Made by a program: the position numbers and the translations under genes. From contig CANRAY010000002.1 of assembly GCA_947628735.1 (NCBI GenBank), positions 1 to 35,481 of the forward strand: a stretch of DNA of 35,481 nucleotides, read 5' to 3'. Numbering within the stretch: the first letter of the stretch is position 1; every line of letters begins with the position of its first letter. A model generated the notes under the pieces. It was given only the letters and a program-made list of their open reading frames with translations, did no database searches and was not told the origin of the DNA. Below are positions 24,799-35,481 of the stretch, piece by piece. The DNA is from an uncultured Clostridia bacterium (GTDB lineage: Bacteria; Bacillota; Clostridia; TANB77; CAG-508).

Positions 24799-26667
24799 TT
24801 ATTTGTCTTTTTTTAGTTCTGCATATCTCTTGATTTTCATTGTTGTAGTTTTGATAAATTCATCATGCTTAATTTCAAGGTTTTTAATGGCTTTGTATGA
24901 TGTTAATTTCTTATTTACTTCTTTTATTTTTTCCCAAATAATCTTGTAAATTTGTTCTTCCGTAAGATCTTTTCCATATTTTTCTTCTATTTCTTCGTAA
25001 TTTGGAATAACCTTTACGGAAATAATCAATTCCTTATTTCCTTTTTCATCTTCTTTTCCATATACCATACACTCTTTTATTTCTGATACATTTGAAAGTA
25101 GAATTTCAATTTCTTCTGGGTAAATGTTTTTTCCATTTTGTGTTACAATAACGTTTTTACATCTACCAGTAATGTATAGGAATCCATCTTTGTCTAAGTA
25201 ACCAACATCACCTGATCTAAACCATCTTTGTCCATTTTCTTCAAAAATAGCTTCTTTAGTTGCTTCTTCATCTTCGTAATATCCTAACATTAATGTTTTA
25301 CTTCTTATTAATACTTCTCCTTCTCCGTTTTCGTTTGGATTGTCAATTTTTAATTCTGCATCAATAACAGCTTTTCCTGCTGAGCCTACTTTAGTTTGAA
25401 AATCTGGTGTTAATGCTGCAATTGGTGCTGTTTCTGTTAATCCATAGCCTTGTAAAAATGTAATTCCTATATCTTCTAACCATTTTCCTATTTTAGCATC
25501 AATTGGTGCTGCTGCTGAAACAATAATTCTAATTTTTCCTCCTAAGTTTTCATAAATTTCAGCAAATACTTTTCTTTTGATATCTACTCCAACTGTTTTT
25601 AATGCATTTGTTACATGTATCATTGAATTTACTAGACCATCTTTTTTGCTTTTCTTGATATTTGCATTAATTTTTTTATAAATGTTTTCAACTAAAAGTG
25701 GTACTGTTAAAACTGCTGTTGGATTAGTTTCTTGTAAATCTGGAACAATATATTTTAATCCTTGACATACACTAATAGATGCTCCTACTCCAAATGGATA
25801 AAGAAATCCTATTGATGATTCATATGTATGATGTAATGGTAAAATTGACATTAGTCTATCTTCACAAGTTAAATTTACATATGCTGATGGTGCATTAATG
25901 TTTTGTGCTAAATTTCTATTGCATAACATAACGCCTTTTGCATTTGATGTTGTTCCTGAGGTAAATAGCAATACTTTAAATTCATCCGGATCTATTGGTA
26001 TTTCCATGAAACTATTATCCCCATTTTCTACTAATGCTTTACCTTCTGCTACAAGATGTTCTATTCCTACAAATCTGTTTTCTATACCTTGATCTGAGTT
26101 CATTTGAATAAAGTATTCTACATCTGGTAATCTATCTGCTACTTTTTTGATAACTTCTGCTTTTTTGGTTGAGAAAATAACTGCACTTGCTTTTGCTCTT
26201 TTTATAACGTTTTCAATTTCATTTTCTGGTAATTCTTTATCAACTGGAACTGCAATTCCAACACCACATAGGATAGTCATATATGATACATACCAATAAT
26301 GAGTATTTTCTCCTATAATTACTATTCTCTTATCTTTTAATCCTAATCTACGTGTTAATGCTGTTCCTAAAGCAATTACTTCATCTTTAAATTGAGAATA
26401 TGTTGTTTCTTCCCAACTTCCTTTAGGATTAAATTTTTCTAGTAGTAATGTTCTATCTGCAAATTTTTCTGTACTACTAATAAAAACTTCCTTTATTGTT
26501 TCAAAATTAGTATGTTCATAGTTTTTCATTTCTTGTTTTTTCTGATTTTCTTGTGCTTTTTTTACTGCTTCATAATCTACTTTTACTTCATTTATTTCTG
26601 ATACTTCTTTCATTTTGAATTTTGGGAATTTGAAATTTGGTATTTTAAAATCATTTAATATTCTCAT
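24799..26667 (-). CDS. AMP-dependent long-chain acyl-CoA synthetase
   Basis: Activates a fatty acid with ATP to acyl-AMP, then acyl-CoA. Adenylation motifs in order: LLFTSGTTSNAKGVML (phosphate loop), LPLHHTYE, VSAAAPID, QGYGLTETAP, WFRSGDVGYLDKDGFLYITGR, and the C-terminal catalytic lysine region TTTMKIKR. The N-terminal 45 residues are basic and Phe-rich, absent from many relatives. I start at ATG 26667 (MRILNDFKIP), since AAGGA overlaps the upstream ATG; the product is 622 residues. It follows a TetR gene by about 50 bases and is probably controlled by it. Exact substrate is not readable. Confidence 0.93.
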   Translation of the reverse strand: MRILNDFKIPNFKFPKFKMKEVSEINEVKVDYEAVKKAQENQKKQEMKNYEHTNFETIKEVFISSTEKFADRTLLLEKFNPKGSWEETTYSQFKDEVIALGTALTRRLGLKDKRIVIIGENTHYWYVSYMTILCGVGIAVPVDKELPENEIENVIKRAKASAVIFSTKKAEVIKKVADRLPDVEYFIQMNSDQGIENRFVGIEHLVAEGKALVENGDNSFMEIPIDPDEFKVLLFTSGTTSNAKGVMLCNRNLAQNINAPSAYVNLTCEDRLMSILPLHHTYESSIGFLYPFGVGASISVCQGLKYIVPDLQETNPTAVLTVPLLVENIYKKINANIKKSKKDGLVNSMIHVTNALKTVGVDIKRKVFAEIYENLGGKIRIIVSAAAPIDAKIGKWLEDIGITFLQGYGLTETAPIAALTPDFQTKVGSAGKAVIDAELKIDNPNENGEGEVLIRSKTLMLGYYEDEEATKEAIFEENGQRWFRSGDVGYLDKDGFLYITGRCKNVIVTQNGKNIYPEEIEILLSNVSEIKECMVYGKEDEKGNKELIISVKVIPNYEEIEEKYGKDLTEEQIYKIIWEKIKEVNKKLTSYKAIKNLEIKHDEFIKTTTMKIKRYAELKKDK

Positions 26668-26716
26668 TTTTAACATCCTTATTATTATATTTAGGTTTTT
26701 GGATTTACCTATATCC

Positions 26717-27286
26717 TTATTTATTTGCTAATTTTTTTATAAACATATTATCTACTTCTGAAAATAATTGTTGTATGTCTATTTCTCCTCCATGTCTCAT
26801 TTTATATATAAAACTTGAACATATAAATCCAAATATTCCAGATGCAATAACATTACTATCTCCATTAATAATCTCTTGTTTTTCAATTCCTTCTTTTACA
26901 ATTTCTTCTATCATTTGAATATATTCAAATACATATCTTTTGCATAATTGATTTCTTGCATCATTTCCCCATATTTGACTTAGAATAATCGTAATGAAAT
27001 TTTCATATTTAAATAATATTTTTATTTGTATTAATACAATTGCCCTTATTTTATCTATTGTATTATTTAATTTTGATGTTTTAATACTTATACTGTTTTT
27101 TAGTAATTTAACTCCTTCTTCAATAAGAAACTCAAATATTTCTTCTTTACTTGAAAAGTGATAGTATAAAGTTCCTTTTGCTACTCCTACTGTTGCTGTA
27201 ATTTCTTCAATACTTGTTGCATCATATCCTTTTTCTGCAAATAATTTCATTGAAGTTTCAAAAATTTTTCTCTTGGTTTTGTTCAT
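26717..27286 (-). CDS. TetR-family transcription regulator
   Basis: A 189-residue protein. Residues 5-50 form the TetR helix-turn-helix (KIFETSMKLFAEKGYDATSI, then VGVAKGTLYYHFSSKEEIF). The C-terminal ligand-binding domain is divergent. It lies directly upstream of the acyl-CoA synthetase in the same direction, so it may sense a fatty acid or acyl-CoA and control both genes, as FadR-like TetR regulators do; this is inference. A GGAAGGTGG site precedes the ATG, and it has its own promoter. Confidence 0.93.
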   Translation of the reverse strand: MNKTKRKIFETSMKLFAEKGYDATSIEEITATVGVAKGTLYYHFSSKEEIFEFLIEEGVKLLKNSISIKTSKLNNTIDKIRAIVLIQIKILFKYENFITIILSQIWGNDARNQLCKRYVFEYIQMIEEIVKEGIEKQEIINGDSNVIASGIFGFICSSFIYKMRHGGEIDIQQLFSEVDNMFIKKLANK

Positions 27287-27320
27287 TTTATGCCACCTTC
27301 CAGTATTAAAATTCAGTTAT

Positions 27321-27349
27321 ATTATATAGTCTATTTACAAATTATGCAA
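27321..27349 (-). promoter_or_regulatory. Promoter of the tetR-acyl-CoA synthetase operon
   Basis: On the minus strand TTGCAT (27344-27349) and TATAAT (27321-27326) with a 17-base spacer. A loose inverted repeat spans the -10, a possible self-regulation site. Confidence 0.75.
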
Positions 27350-27356
27350 GTAAAAG

Positions 27357-27385
27357 AAAAACATAATCTTATATTAGATTATGTT
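27357..27385 (-). terminator. Terminator of mreB/mbl
   Basis: The arms ACATAATCT (27361-27369) and AGATTATGT (27376-27384) are followed on the minus strand by a T-rich run. It lies ten bases past the mreB stop. Confidence 0.8.
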
Positions 27386-27394
27386 CTCATTTTT

Positions 27395-28396
27395 TTATTT
27401 TTTCTTTCCGTCTAATGAATCTAAATTATCTAATGCTTTTCCTGTTCCTAATGCTACACATGATATTGCATCTTGTGCGATCATTACATTAATTCCAGTT
27501 TTAGCTTGTAACAACTTGTCTAATCCATCTACTAAACATCCTCCACCTGTCATATAAATGCCTCTATCACTTATATCTGCTGCTAGTTCTGGTGGTGTTT
27601 TTTCTAATACAGAGTGTACACTATCAACAATCATCATAGCAGGTTCTATTAATGCCTCTAACATCTCACTTGAATGTATTGTAATTGTTTTTGGAAGTCC
27701 TGTAATTAAATCTCTTCCTCTTATATCCATTTCAACATCTTGAATTTTTGGATACACACAACCTACATTGATTTTTAAATCTTCTGCTGTTCTTTCTCCT
27801 ATCATAACATTATGTTTTTTCTTAATATATTTTACAATTGCATCATCAAATTTGTCTCCTGCTACTTTTAGTGATTCGCTAACAACAGATCCTCCTAATG
27901 AAATTACGGCAATATCTGTAGTTCCTCCTCCTATATCTACTACCATGTTTCCACAAGGTTTTGCAATATCTATTCCAGCTCCTATAGCTGCTGCAATTGG
28001 TTCTTCTATTAAATATACTTTTCTTGCTCCTGCTTGTGAAGCAGCATCAATTACTGCTTTTTTCTCTACTTCTGTTACTTGTGATGGAATGCAAATCATA
28101 ATTCTTGGTGCAAAAATAAATTTTCCACCTATTTTAGTAATAAAATATTTTAACATTTTCTCGGTTACTGTATAGTTTGATATTACGCCTTCTCTTAGAG
28201 GTCTAGTTGCCACAATATTTCCAGGTGTTCTTCCTAACATTCTTCTAGCTTCTTTTCCAACAGCTAAAACCTCTCCTGTATTATTATCAACAGCCACTAC
28301 TGATGGTTCTCTTAACACAATGCCTTTTCCTTTAACATAGGCTATAACTGTAGCTGTTCCTAAGTCTATTCCTATATCTTGTCCCCAATTAAACAT
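27395..28396 (-). CDS. mreB: Rod-shape actin homologue MreB/Mbl
   Basis: A bacterial actin that guides lateral wall synthesis under the membrane. ATPase motifs of the actin fold are present: QDIGIDLGTATVIAYVKGKG (phosphate 1), VVDIGGGTTDIAVISLGG (phosphate 2), and IYMTGGGCLVDGLDKLL (adenosine). The 333 residues are typical. The start is ATG 28396, eight bases from AAAGGAAG; an ATG six bases earlier is too close. It stands alone without mreC or mreD, as mbl-type copies do, and reads close to Mbl (REPSVVAVDNNTGEVLAVG). Confidence 0.95.
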   Translation of the reverse strand: MFNWGQDIGIDLGTATVIAYVKGKGIVLREPSVVAVDNNTGEVLAVGKEARRMLGRTPGNIVATRPLREGVISNYTVTEKMLKYFITKIGGKFIFAPRIMICIPSQVTEVEKKAVIDAASQAGARKVYLIEEPIAAAIGAGIDIAKPCGNMVVDIGGGTTDIAVISLGGSVVSESLKVAGDKFDDAIVKYIKKKHNVMIGERTAEDLKINVGCVYPKIQDVEMDIRGRDLITGLPKTITIHSSEMLEALIEPAMMIVDSVHSVLEKTPPELAADISDRGIYMTGGGCLVDGLDKLLQAKTGINVMIAQDAISCVALGTGKALDNLDSLDGKKK

Positions 28397-28452
28397 TTGC
28401 ATCTTCCTTTCGCGGTTTTATTTTATTACATTATTATTACATTTTCGTTACA

Positions 28453-28481
28453 ATTATATTACACTTTATTTAAAATATCAA
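28453..28481 (-). promoter_or_regulatory. Promoter of mreB
   Basis: On the minus strand TTGATA (28476-28481) and TATAAT (28453-28458) with a 17-base spacer, about 55 bases before the start codon. Confidence 0.8.
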
Positions 28482-28494
28482 TCATTTTTTTCAT

Positions 28495-28557
28495 AAAAAA
28501 AGAACTCTTCTTTAGATAGTTTAAACTGGCTTTTTTTCTAAAGTTGAGTCCTTTTTT
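28495..28557 (-). terminator. Terminator before mreB
   Basis: A long imperfect hairpin (AAAAAAGGACTC and TTTAGA against their partners) with T-runs on both strands. It lies just beyond the stop of the FxLYD-like gene. Confidence 0.7.
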
Positions 28558-28574
28558 CTTAATTTTTTATTATC

Positions 28575-29006
28575 TTAATTTTCTTTATTATCTACAATTG
28601 TAAGAATGAATTTTTCTATTTTATCATATTTAAATTGTACTTCATATTTTTTTGTTTCTCCTGATTGTATTGTTCCTATTTCTATATACTCTGTACCTTT
28701 TAGTTCATCTTCTTTATTATAAAAATCACATTTTATATATTTTCCACTCAATTCTTCACTTGTTGCATTTTCTATCATTCCTTTTACATATCCATTGATA
28801 TTTGTTGCTTTTGCATCTTCTACTTTAACTGCTAGAATATCTGAATGTATTTCATATGATGGTATTGGATTATATATTGATTTCATACATATATAAGTAC
28901 CCACTGATACAAATAAAAATAGTAAAACTCCCCAAATAATCCATCTTTTTAAGTTTACTTTCTGATCTCTTGTATCGACAAACCAAAAACTATTGTAATC
29001 ACTCAT
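28575..29006 (-). CDS. Membrane-anchored FxLYD-like protein
   Basis: A 143-residue protein with one membrane segment (about 22-42, IIWGVLLFLFVSVGTYICM) and an outer strand-rich domain. The pattern INGYVKGMIENATSEELSGKYIKCDFYNKEDELKGTE, then GTIQSGETKKYEVQF, matches FxLYD/DUF-type beta-sandwich domains found on Clostridial surface proteins. Start is ATG 29006 (MSDYNSFWF); GGAGGAA overlaps the earlier ATG at 29018. It lies 60 bases after lexA and may be co-transcribed. Exact role unknown. Confidence 0.8.
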   Translation of the reverse strand: MSDYNSFWFVDTRDQKVNLKRWIIWGVLLFLFVSVGTYICMKSIYNPIPSYEIHSDILAVKVEDAKATNINGYVKGMIENATSEELSGKYIKCDFYNKEDELKGTEYIEIGTIQSGETKKYEVQFKYDKIEKFILTIVDNKEN

Positions 29007-29069
29007 AATTTCCTCCATTGAAATTTTTATTATCTCATTGTTTATACCTTTCTTTTGTTTATCGACTTA

Positions 29070-29738
29070 CTACATTTTTCTAAATACACCGATTACTTTT
29101 CCTAGTATTTCACAATTTGGAACAATAATTGGATCCATTGTGCTATTCTCTGGTTGTAATCTAATATGATCTTTTTCTTTATAAAATGTTTTTACTGTTG
29201 CTTCATCTTCTATTAATGCTACAACAATTTGTCCGTTATCTGCTGTGTTTTGCTTTCTTACTAATATATAGTCACCATTTAGGATACCAGCTTCTATCAT
29301 GCTTTCTCCTCTAACTGTAAGCATAAAACTTTCGCTGTTTCCTACGAAATCTATTGGAATTGGGAATGTATCTGTAACATTTTCTACGGCTAATATTGGT
29401 GCACCTGCTGTTATTTTACCAATAACAGGTACTTCTACCATTTCTTTTCCACTATAAAAATCTTTATCTTCATGTTGTTTCTTCTTATTTACCTTTTCTC
29501 CATTTTCATCCTTTAATAATTTTAGTGTTCTACCTTTTTGACTTTCTTTTCTTACATATCCTTTTTCTTCAAGTCTTAATAAGTATCCATGTACTGTTGC
29601 TGTAGAGCTTAATCCTACTGCTTTTCCAATTTCTCTTACTGATGGTGGATATCCGTTCTTTTCTAATTGTCTTTCAATATATCTTAATATTGATTTTTCT
29701 CTTTTATTTAGTCCTTCTTTTAATATCTTATGTTTCAA
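29070..29738 (-). CDS. lexA: SOS repressor LexA
   Basis: Represses DNA-damage genes and cleaves itself when RecA is active. The N-terminal winged helix (residues 10-70) has [22 protein letters not shown]. The cleavage site is Ala111-Gly112 (KITAGAPI). The Ser-Lys dyad is Ser146 ([10 protein letters not shown]) and Lys183 (EATVKTFY). The 222-residue length is slightly longer than usual because of a charged linker (about 78-98). The start is a TTG at 29738 with GGAG nine bases upstream. No SOS box was found by eye in its short leader. Confidence 0.96.
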   Translation of the reverse strand: MKHKILKEGLNKREKSILRYIERQLEKNGYPPSVREIGKAVGLSSTATVHGYLLRLEEKGYVRKESQKGRTLKLLKDENGEKVNKKKQHEDKDFYSGKEMVEVPVIGKITAGAPILAVENVTDTFPIPIDFVGNSESFMLTVRGESMIEAGILNGDYILVRKQNTADNGQIVVALIEDEATVKTFYKEKDHIRLQPENSTMDPIIVPNCEILGKVIGVFRKM

Positions 29739-29769
29739 AATACATCACTCCTATATTTTATTTTTCAAT

Positions 29770-29798
29770 ACTATATCACACAAACAAAAAAATGTCAA
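29770..29798 (-). promoter_or_regulatory. Promoter of lexA
   Basis: On the minus strand TTGACA (29793-29798) and TATAGT (29770-29775) with a 17-base spacer. The -35 lies inside the obgE terminator stem. Confidence 0.85.
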
Positions 29799-29818
29799 AC
29801 AAATTTTTGACATTTTTT
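29787..29818 (-). terminator. Terminator of the znu-trpS-obgE operon
   Basis: A thirteen-pair stem (29787-29799 with 29806-29818) built on TGTCA/TGACA with A and T flanks, seven bases after the obgE stop. It overlaps the lexA -35. Confidence 0.85.
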
Positions 29819-29825
29819 CATTTTT

Positions 29826-32170
<2,345 letters not shown>

Positions 32171-32182
32171 ATTCACTCCTCT

Positions 32183-33175
32183 TTAGATTACTAATCCTAC
32201 TTTTTTATATACTTCTTTTATAAGTTTGTTTGCTTTTTCTGCAGCTTTTTGGTCTCCCATTTCATAGATCTCTTTTATTTTTTCTGGATTTTCCAATAGT
32301 TCATTGTGTTTATTTTGTATAGGTTCTAATCTTTCTACTACTGCCTCAGCTACTGCTGACTTAAAAGTACCATATCCTTGTCCTTCAAATTCTTTTTCTA
32401 TTTCCTCCATTGTTTTATTTTTAATAATACCATAGATTCCCATTAAATTGCTAACACCTGGTTTTGCTTCTCTATCATATCTTACACAATTTTCTGAGTC
32501 TGTTACTGCCTTTTTAAATTTCTTTCTTATGTCATCTGGAGTATCTGTTAGTAAGATCTTATCCATTGGATCTGGTGCACTTTTACTCATTTTAGAAGTT
32601 GGATTTTGTAATCCCATAATTTTTGCTCCTATTTTTGCAATGTATGCATCTGGTATTTTAAATGTTTCTCCATAAATACTATTAAATCTTTCTGCAATAT
32701 CTCTTGTAATTTCCAAATGTTGTCTTTGATCTTCTCCTACTGGAACTAAATCTGCATTATATAATAAGATATCTGCTGCCATTAATACAGGATAAGTAAA
32801 TAATCCACTGTTAATATTATCTGCATGTTTTGCTGCTTTATCCTTAAATTGTGTCATTCTATTTAATTCTCCCATATAAGTATAACAATTTAATACCCAT
32901 GACAATTGTGTATGTGCTGGTATATGTGATTGTACAAATATTGTATTTTTTTCTGGATCTAATCCTGCTGCAACATATAGAGCAATTAATTCTAATGTAT
33001 TTTTTCTTAATGTTTCTGGATCATTTCTAATTGTTAATGTATGTAAATCGGCAATCATGTAGTAGCAATCATATTCTTCTTGCATTTCTACCCAGTTGTT
33101 TAATGCTCCTAAATAATTTCCTAATGTTAAATTTCCTGTTGCTTGTATCCCACTTAAAATTGTTTTTTTGTTCAT
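32183..33175 (-). CDS. trpS: Tryptophan-tRNA ligase
   Basis: Class I aminoacyl-tRNA synthetase for tryptophan, 330 residues (usual length). The HIGH-type motif is TGNLTLGNYLG near residue 12. The KMSKS motif is present exactly (PTSKMSKSAPDP). The specificity region DLVPVGEDQRQHLEITRDIA is intact. It starts 14 bases after znuB with a GGAGGA site, in the znuACB operon, and no T-box leader is seen, so it is not separately controlled by uncharged tRNA here. Confidence 0.98.
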   Translation of the reverse strand: MNKKTILSGIQATGNLTLGNYLGALNNWVEMQEEYDCYYMIADLHTLTIRNDPETLRKNTLELIALYVAAGLDPEKNTIFVQSHIPAHTQLSWVLNCYTYMGELNRMTQFKDKAAKHADNINSGLFTYPVLMAADILLYNADLVPVGEDQRQHLEITRDIAERFNSIYGETFKIPDAYIAKIGAKIMGLQNPTSKMSKSAPDPMDKILLTDTPDDIRKKFKKAVTDSENCVRYDREAKPGVSNLMGIYGIIKNKTMEEIEKEFEGQGYGTFKSAVAEAVVERLEPIQNKHNELLENPEKIKEIYEMGDQKAAEKANKLIKEVYKKVGLVI

Positions 33176-33189
33176 CTTAAAATTCCTCC

Positions 33190-34023
33190 TTATTTTTTCT
33201 TCATTAATAACGTAATAAAATATATAATTCCTGATATTAATACTATAATTGGTCCTGTTGGTATGTTTAAGTAGTATGAAAGTATTAATCCACTAATTCC
33301 TGAAAATAGTGAAAATATTACAGCAAATAGATGATACCATCGCATATCTTTTGCTATATTTCTACTTGATGCTGCAGGTAAAATTAATAGTGAATTTATT
33401 AATAATATTCCAATCCAACGTATTGATATCATTACCATAATTGCAATTAATACTACAAATATATTATCAATTTTTTTTACACTAATTCCTTTACTTTTTG
33501 CAAGTGTACTATTAATACTTATTACATTTAATTTGTTAAATGTAAAATACCAAAATACATATACAACAATTGCTGCTATAAATGCATATAGCATTTCTGC
33601 TCCTGTAATATTTAAGATGTCTCCTACTAAGTATCCTGAATATTTATTGAAATTACCACTTTGTGCTAATAATGCTAGTCCTAATGCTATGGCGATTGAA
33701 GAAAATACACTAATTATTGTATCTGCACCATATGATGTTTTGTTTTTTACAAAATTTAATAAAATAGCAAATACAATTGCAAATAATATCATTCCTATAT
33801 TAATATTTGATATCCCTAAAATCATTCCAATTGCAATTCCAGTTAAAGCCGAATGTCCTAATGCATCTGAGAAAAAGGCCATTTTATTATTTACAATCAT
33901 TGTACCTAAAATTGCAAAAACTGGTGATATTAGTATAATGGCTATCAATGCATTTTTCATAAATATATAATTTATAAATTCAAATGGTAATAATGTTTCT
34001 AATATATTATAAATTATTTCCAT
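33190..34023 (-). CDS. znuB: Zinc/manganese ABC transporter permease ZnuB
   Basis: A 277-residue ABC-3 family permease with about eight hydrophobic segments, starting IYNILETLLPFEFI and with the family DALGHSALTGIAIG and ISIRWIGILLINSLLILPAA. It forms the metal channel with ZnuC and takes ions from ZnuA. Overlap of the ribosome site GGAGGAG with the znuC end shows coupling. Zinc or manganese cannot be told apart from this subunit alone. Confidence 0.94.
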   Translation of the reverse strand: MEIIYNILETLLPFEFINYIFMKNALIAIILISPVFAILGTMIVNNKMAFFSDALGHSALTGIAIGMILGISNINIGMILFAIVFAILLNFVKNKTSYGADTIISVFSSIAIALGLALLAQSGNFNKYSGYLVGDILNITGAEMLYAFIAAIVVYVFWYFTFNKLNVISINSTLAKSKGISVKKIDNIFVVLIAIMVMISIRWIGILLINSLLILPAASSRNIAKDMRWYHLFAVIFSLFSGISGLILSYYLNIPTGPIIVLISGIIYFITLLMKKK

Positions 34024-34036
34024 TGCTCCTCCAATT

Positions 34037-34768
34037 TTAAATTCCTATTGTACCAAATCTATTTTTAAATTCTAAACTATTAAATACGTCTTCTGGTTTT
34101 CCTTCTTTAATAACTTCTCTATCTAATAATATGACTTTATCTGCATATTTGTTAGCTAATTCTAAGTCATGTGATACTAGTATAATTGACATATCATATT
34201 CTGTTTTTAGTTTGTTAATCATTTTATAAAAGTCTTTGATTCCATTTTTGTCAATTCCTGAAACTGGTTCATCTAATATTAATAAATTTGGTGTTGGCTT
34301 TGTTGCAATCGCAATTAGTACTCTTTGTAATTCCCCTCCTGATAAATCTCCTATACTTTTATCTATTAATGTTTCTGCTCCAAATATTTTTAAATGTTCT
34401 TTTATTTCTTCATATACTTTTTTGTCTTTTTTTAAAAATACTGGTATATGGCAAATACATGAAGCAAACATGTCATATACAGTTGTTGGCATATGTTTTT
34501 CTATATTTAATTTTTGTGGTACATATCCAATTTTTATTTTTTTTGTAAGATTATCTTTTTTATCTACAAAAGTGATATTTCCAGTATGTTCTATTTCCCC
34601 TAAAATTGCTTTTAAAAGAGTGGTTTTTCCTGCACCATTTCTTCCAATAATTACTGTTAATTCTCCACAATGTACATGAATATTAATATCTTTTAAAATA
34701 ACATCTTTTCCAAATTTTACACCTATGTGATTTATTTTTGTACAATGTAGTCCACAAGCTTTTTCCAT
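34037..34768 (-). CDS. znuC: Zinc/manganese ABC transporter ATPase ZnuC
   Basis: A 243-residue ABC ATPase: Walker A GRNGAGKTTLLKA, Q-loop IGYVPQKLN, signature LSGGELQRVLIA, Walker B LLILDEPVSGID, H-loop VSHDLE. It is cytoplasmic and powers the ZnuB permease. The N-terminal CGLHCTKINH, rich in Cys and His, could bind metal, but it is not a known motif. GGAGG sits twelve bases after the znuA stop. Confidence 0.96.
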   Translation of the reverse strand: MEKACGLHCTKINHIGVKFGKDVILKDINIHVHCGELTVIIGRNGAGKTTLLKAILGEIEHTGNITFVDKKDNLTKKIKIGYVPQKLNIEKHMPTTVYDMFASCICHIPVFLKKDKKVYEEIKEHLKIFGAETLIDKSIGDLSGGELQRVLIAIATKPTPNLLILDEPVSGIDKNGIKDFYKMINKLKTEYDMSIILVSHDLELANKYADKVILLDREVIKEGKPEDVFNSLEFKNRFGTIGI

Positions 34769-34780
34769 TTTACCTCCATT

Positions 34781-35481
34781 TTATTTACTAATTGCTTCTT
34801 TTAATTTTTCAAGATTTCCATTCATACTGTTTAGATATGAATCTTTAGATAAGTTTCCAGTTAATGCTGAATCTAATGCATATATTTTAGCTCCTGTTTC
34901 ATTTGCTATTGTTTGTGCATTTTTTATATCGTCATTAATATCTACTATAATAATTTTAATGTTTTCTGATTTTGCTTGATTGATAACATTTTTTAATGTT
35001 TCTGCAGACATAGTACTTTCTTCATGATTTGTAGGTATATTTATAAAATTCATACCAAGTTGTTTTCCTAAATATTCAAAAGATTCATTTAAGCAGATTG
35101 CCTTTTCTTCTTTTAATTTTTCTAATTCCGTATTATATTTTTTTTGTAATTCTTCTATCTTATTTATATATTCTTCCGCATTGTTTGTATATATTTCTTT
35201 ATTTTGAGGATTATTGTTTATTAATTCATTTTTAATTGTTATTATTTGATCAATGTAGTTATTTAAATTAGTCCATACGTGAGGATTAATTTCATTATTT
35301 TCTTGTATAAGATCTGTTATGTTTTCACTTGTATTTACTATTTTTATTTTACTATTATTAGTTGTTATTTCGTCTAGAAAGCTTTCTAGACCTAATCCAT
35401 TTTGAATTATCATATCTGCCTTTTCAATTTTCTTTATGTCTTCTGTATTTAATGTATAGTCATGTATACATCCTGTATTTA
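34781..35481 (-). CDS. znuA: Zinc/manganese ABC transporter binding protein ZnuA, N-terminus outside the window
   Basis: The frame is open to the right edge (35481), so the true start and signal peptide lie outside. The visible part begins NTGCIHDYTLNTEDIKKIEK, then ADMIIQNGLGLESFLDE, the cluster A-I binding-protein pattern. The first metal His is in CIHDY and the second in NPHVW. The usual third His near FEYLG is replaced by Asn (CLNESFEYLG). The late acidic ligand is present (YALDSALTG). It is the first gene here in znuACB-trpS-unknown-obgE. The metal may be zinc or manganese. Confidence 0.9.
   Translation of the reverse strand, partial: NTGCIHDYTLNTEDIKKIEKADMIIQNGLGLESFLDEITTNNSKIKIVNTSENITDLIQENNEINPHVWTNLNNYIDQIITIKNELINNNPQNKEIYTNNAEEYINKIEELQKKYNTELEKLKEEKAICLNESFEYLGKQLGMNFINIPTNHEESTMSAETLKNVINQAKSENIKIIIVDINDDIKNAQTIANETGAKIYALDSALTGNLSKDSYLNSMNGNLEKLKEAISK

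Overview
The window is AT-rich chromosomal DNA from an anaerobic, low-GC Gram-positive bacterium, most likely an uncultivated or gut-type member of the Clostridia. Evidence for this is the housekeeping gene families (dnaG-rpoD, CarD-like regulator, hrcA-grpE-dnaK-dnaJ with CIRCE, MreB/Mbl, LexA, Obg), oxygen-sensitive fermentation genes (pyruvate formate-lyase and its activase), rubrerythrin, strong GGAGG ribosome binding sites and near-consensus TTGACA-17-TATAAT promoters. No prophage, insertion sequence or CRISPR array was seen.

Layout: 1-670 holds an elongator tRNA-Met and a small charged hypothetical protein. 677-5462 holds rpoD, dnaG, carD and dut, all on the minus strand. 5568-16272 is a metabolic and surface block: feoA (plus), a 1192-residue repeat-rich secreted protein (minus), feoB (minus, read in three frames), then rubrerythrin, a small XRE regulator, pflB and pflA (plus, pflA read in two frames). 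16375-22808 is a minus-strand block with a small Cys-rich membrane protein, two tandem paralogous membrane-anchored proteins and the class I heat-shock operon. 22852-23800 has two tRNA genes on a strong promoter, a higher-GC 55-codon gene between inverted repeats, and a small DUF378-type membrane protein. 23792-29738 holds an unknown protein, a TetR regulator with an acyl-CoA synthetase, mreB/mbl, a membrane-anchored protein and lexA. 29826-35481 is one long minus-strand operon: znuA (cut by the window end), znuC, znuB, trpS, an unknown coiled-coil protein and obgE.

Most unusual observation: by hand scan of all real genes, the codon CGG occurs in frame exactly three times (two in feoB, one in pflA). 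All three are places where the protein can only be completed by skipping one base. In each, dropping the C of CGG lets translation continue with a GGN glycine codon and restores a conserved family motif with no gap (FeoB GNPNVGKS, FeoB GKQALTMCMGFG, PflA GGVTVSGGEP). CGG triplets out of frame are common (about forty), so the triplet itself is not avoided, only the codon. The simplest reading is that CGG is an unassigned or unreadable codon here and serves as a +1 frameshift signal. Assembly or sequencing error remains the main alternative. The mechanism is inference; the frame pattern is seen directly.
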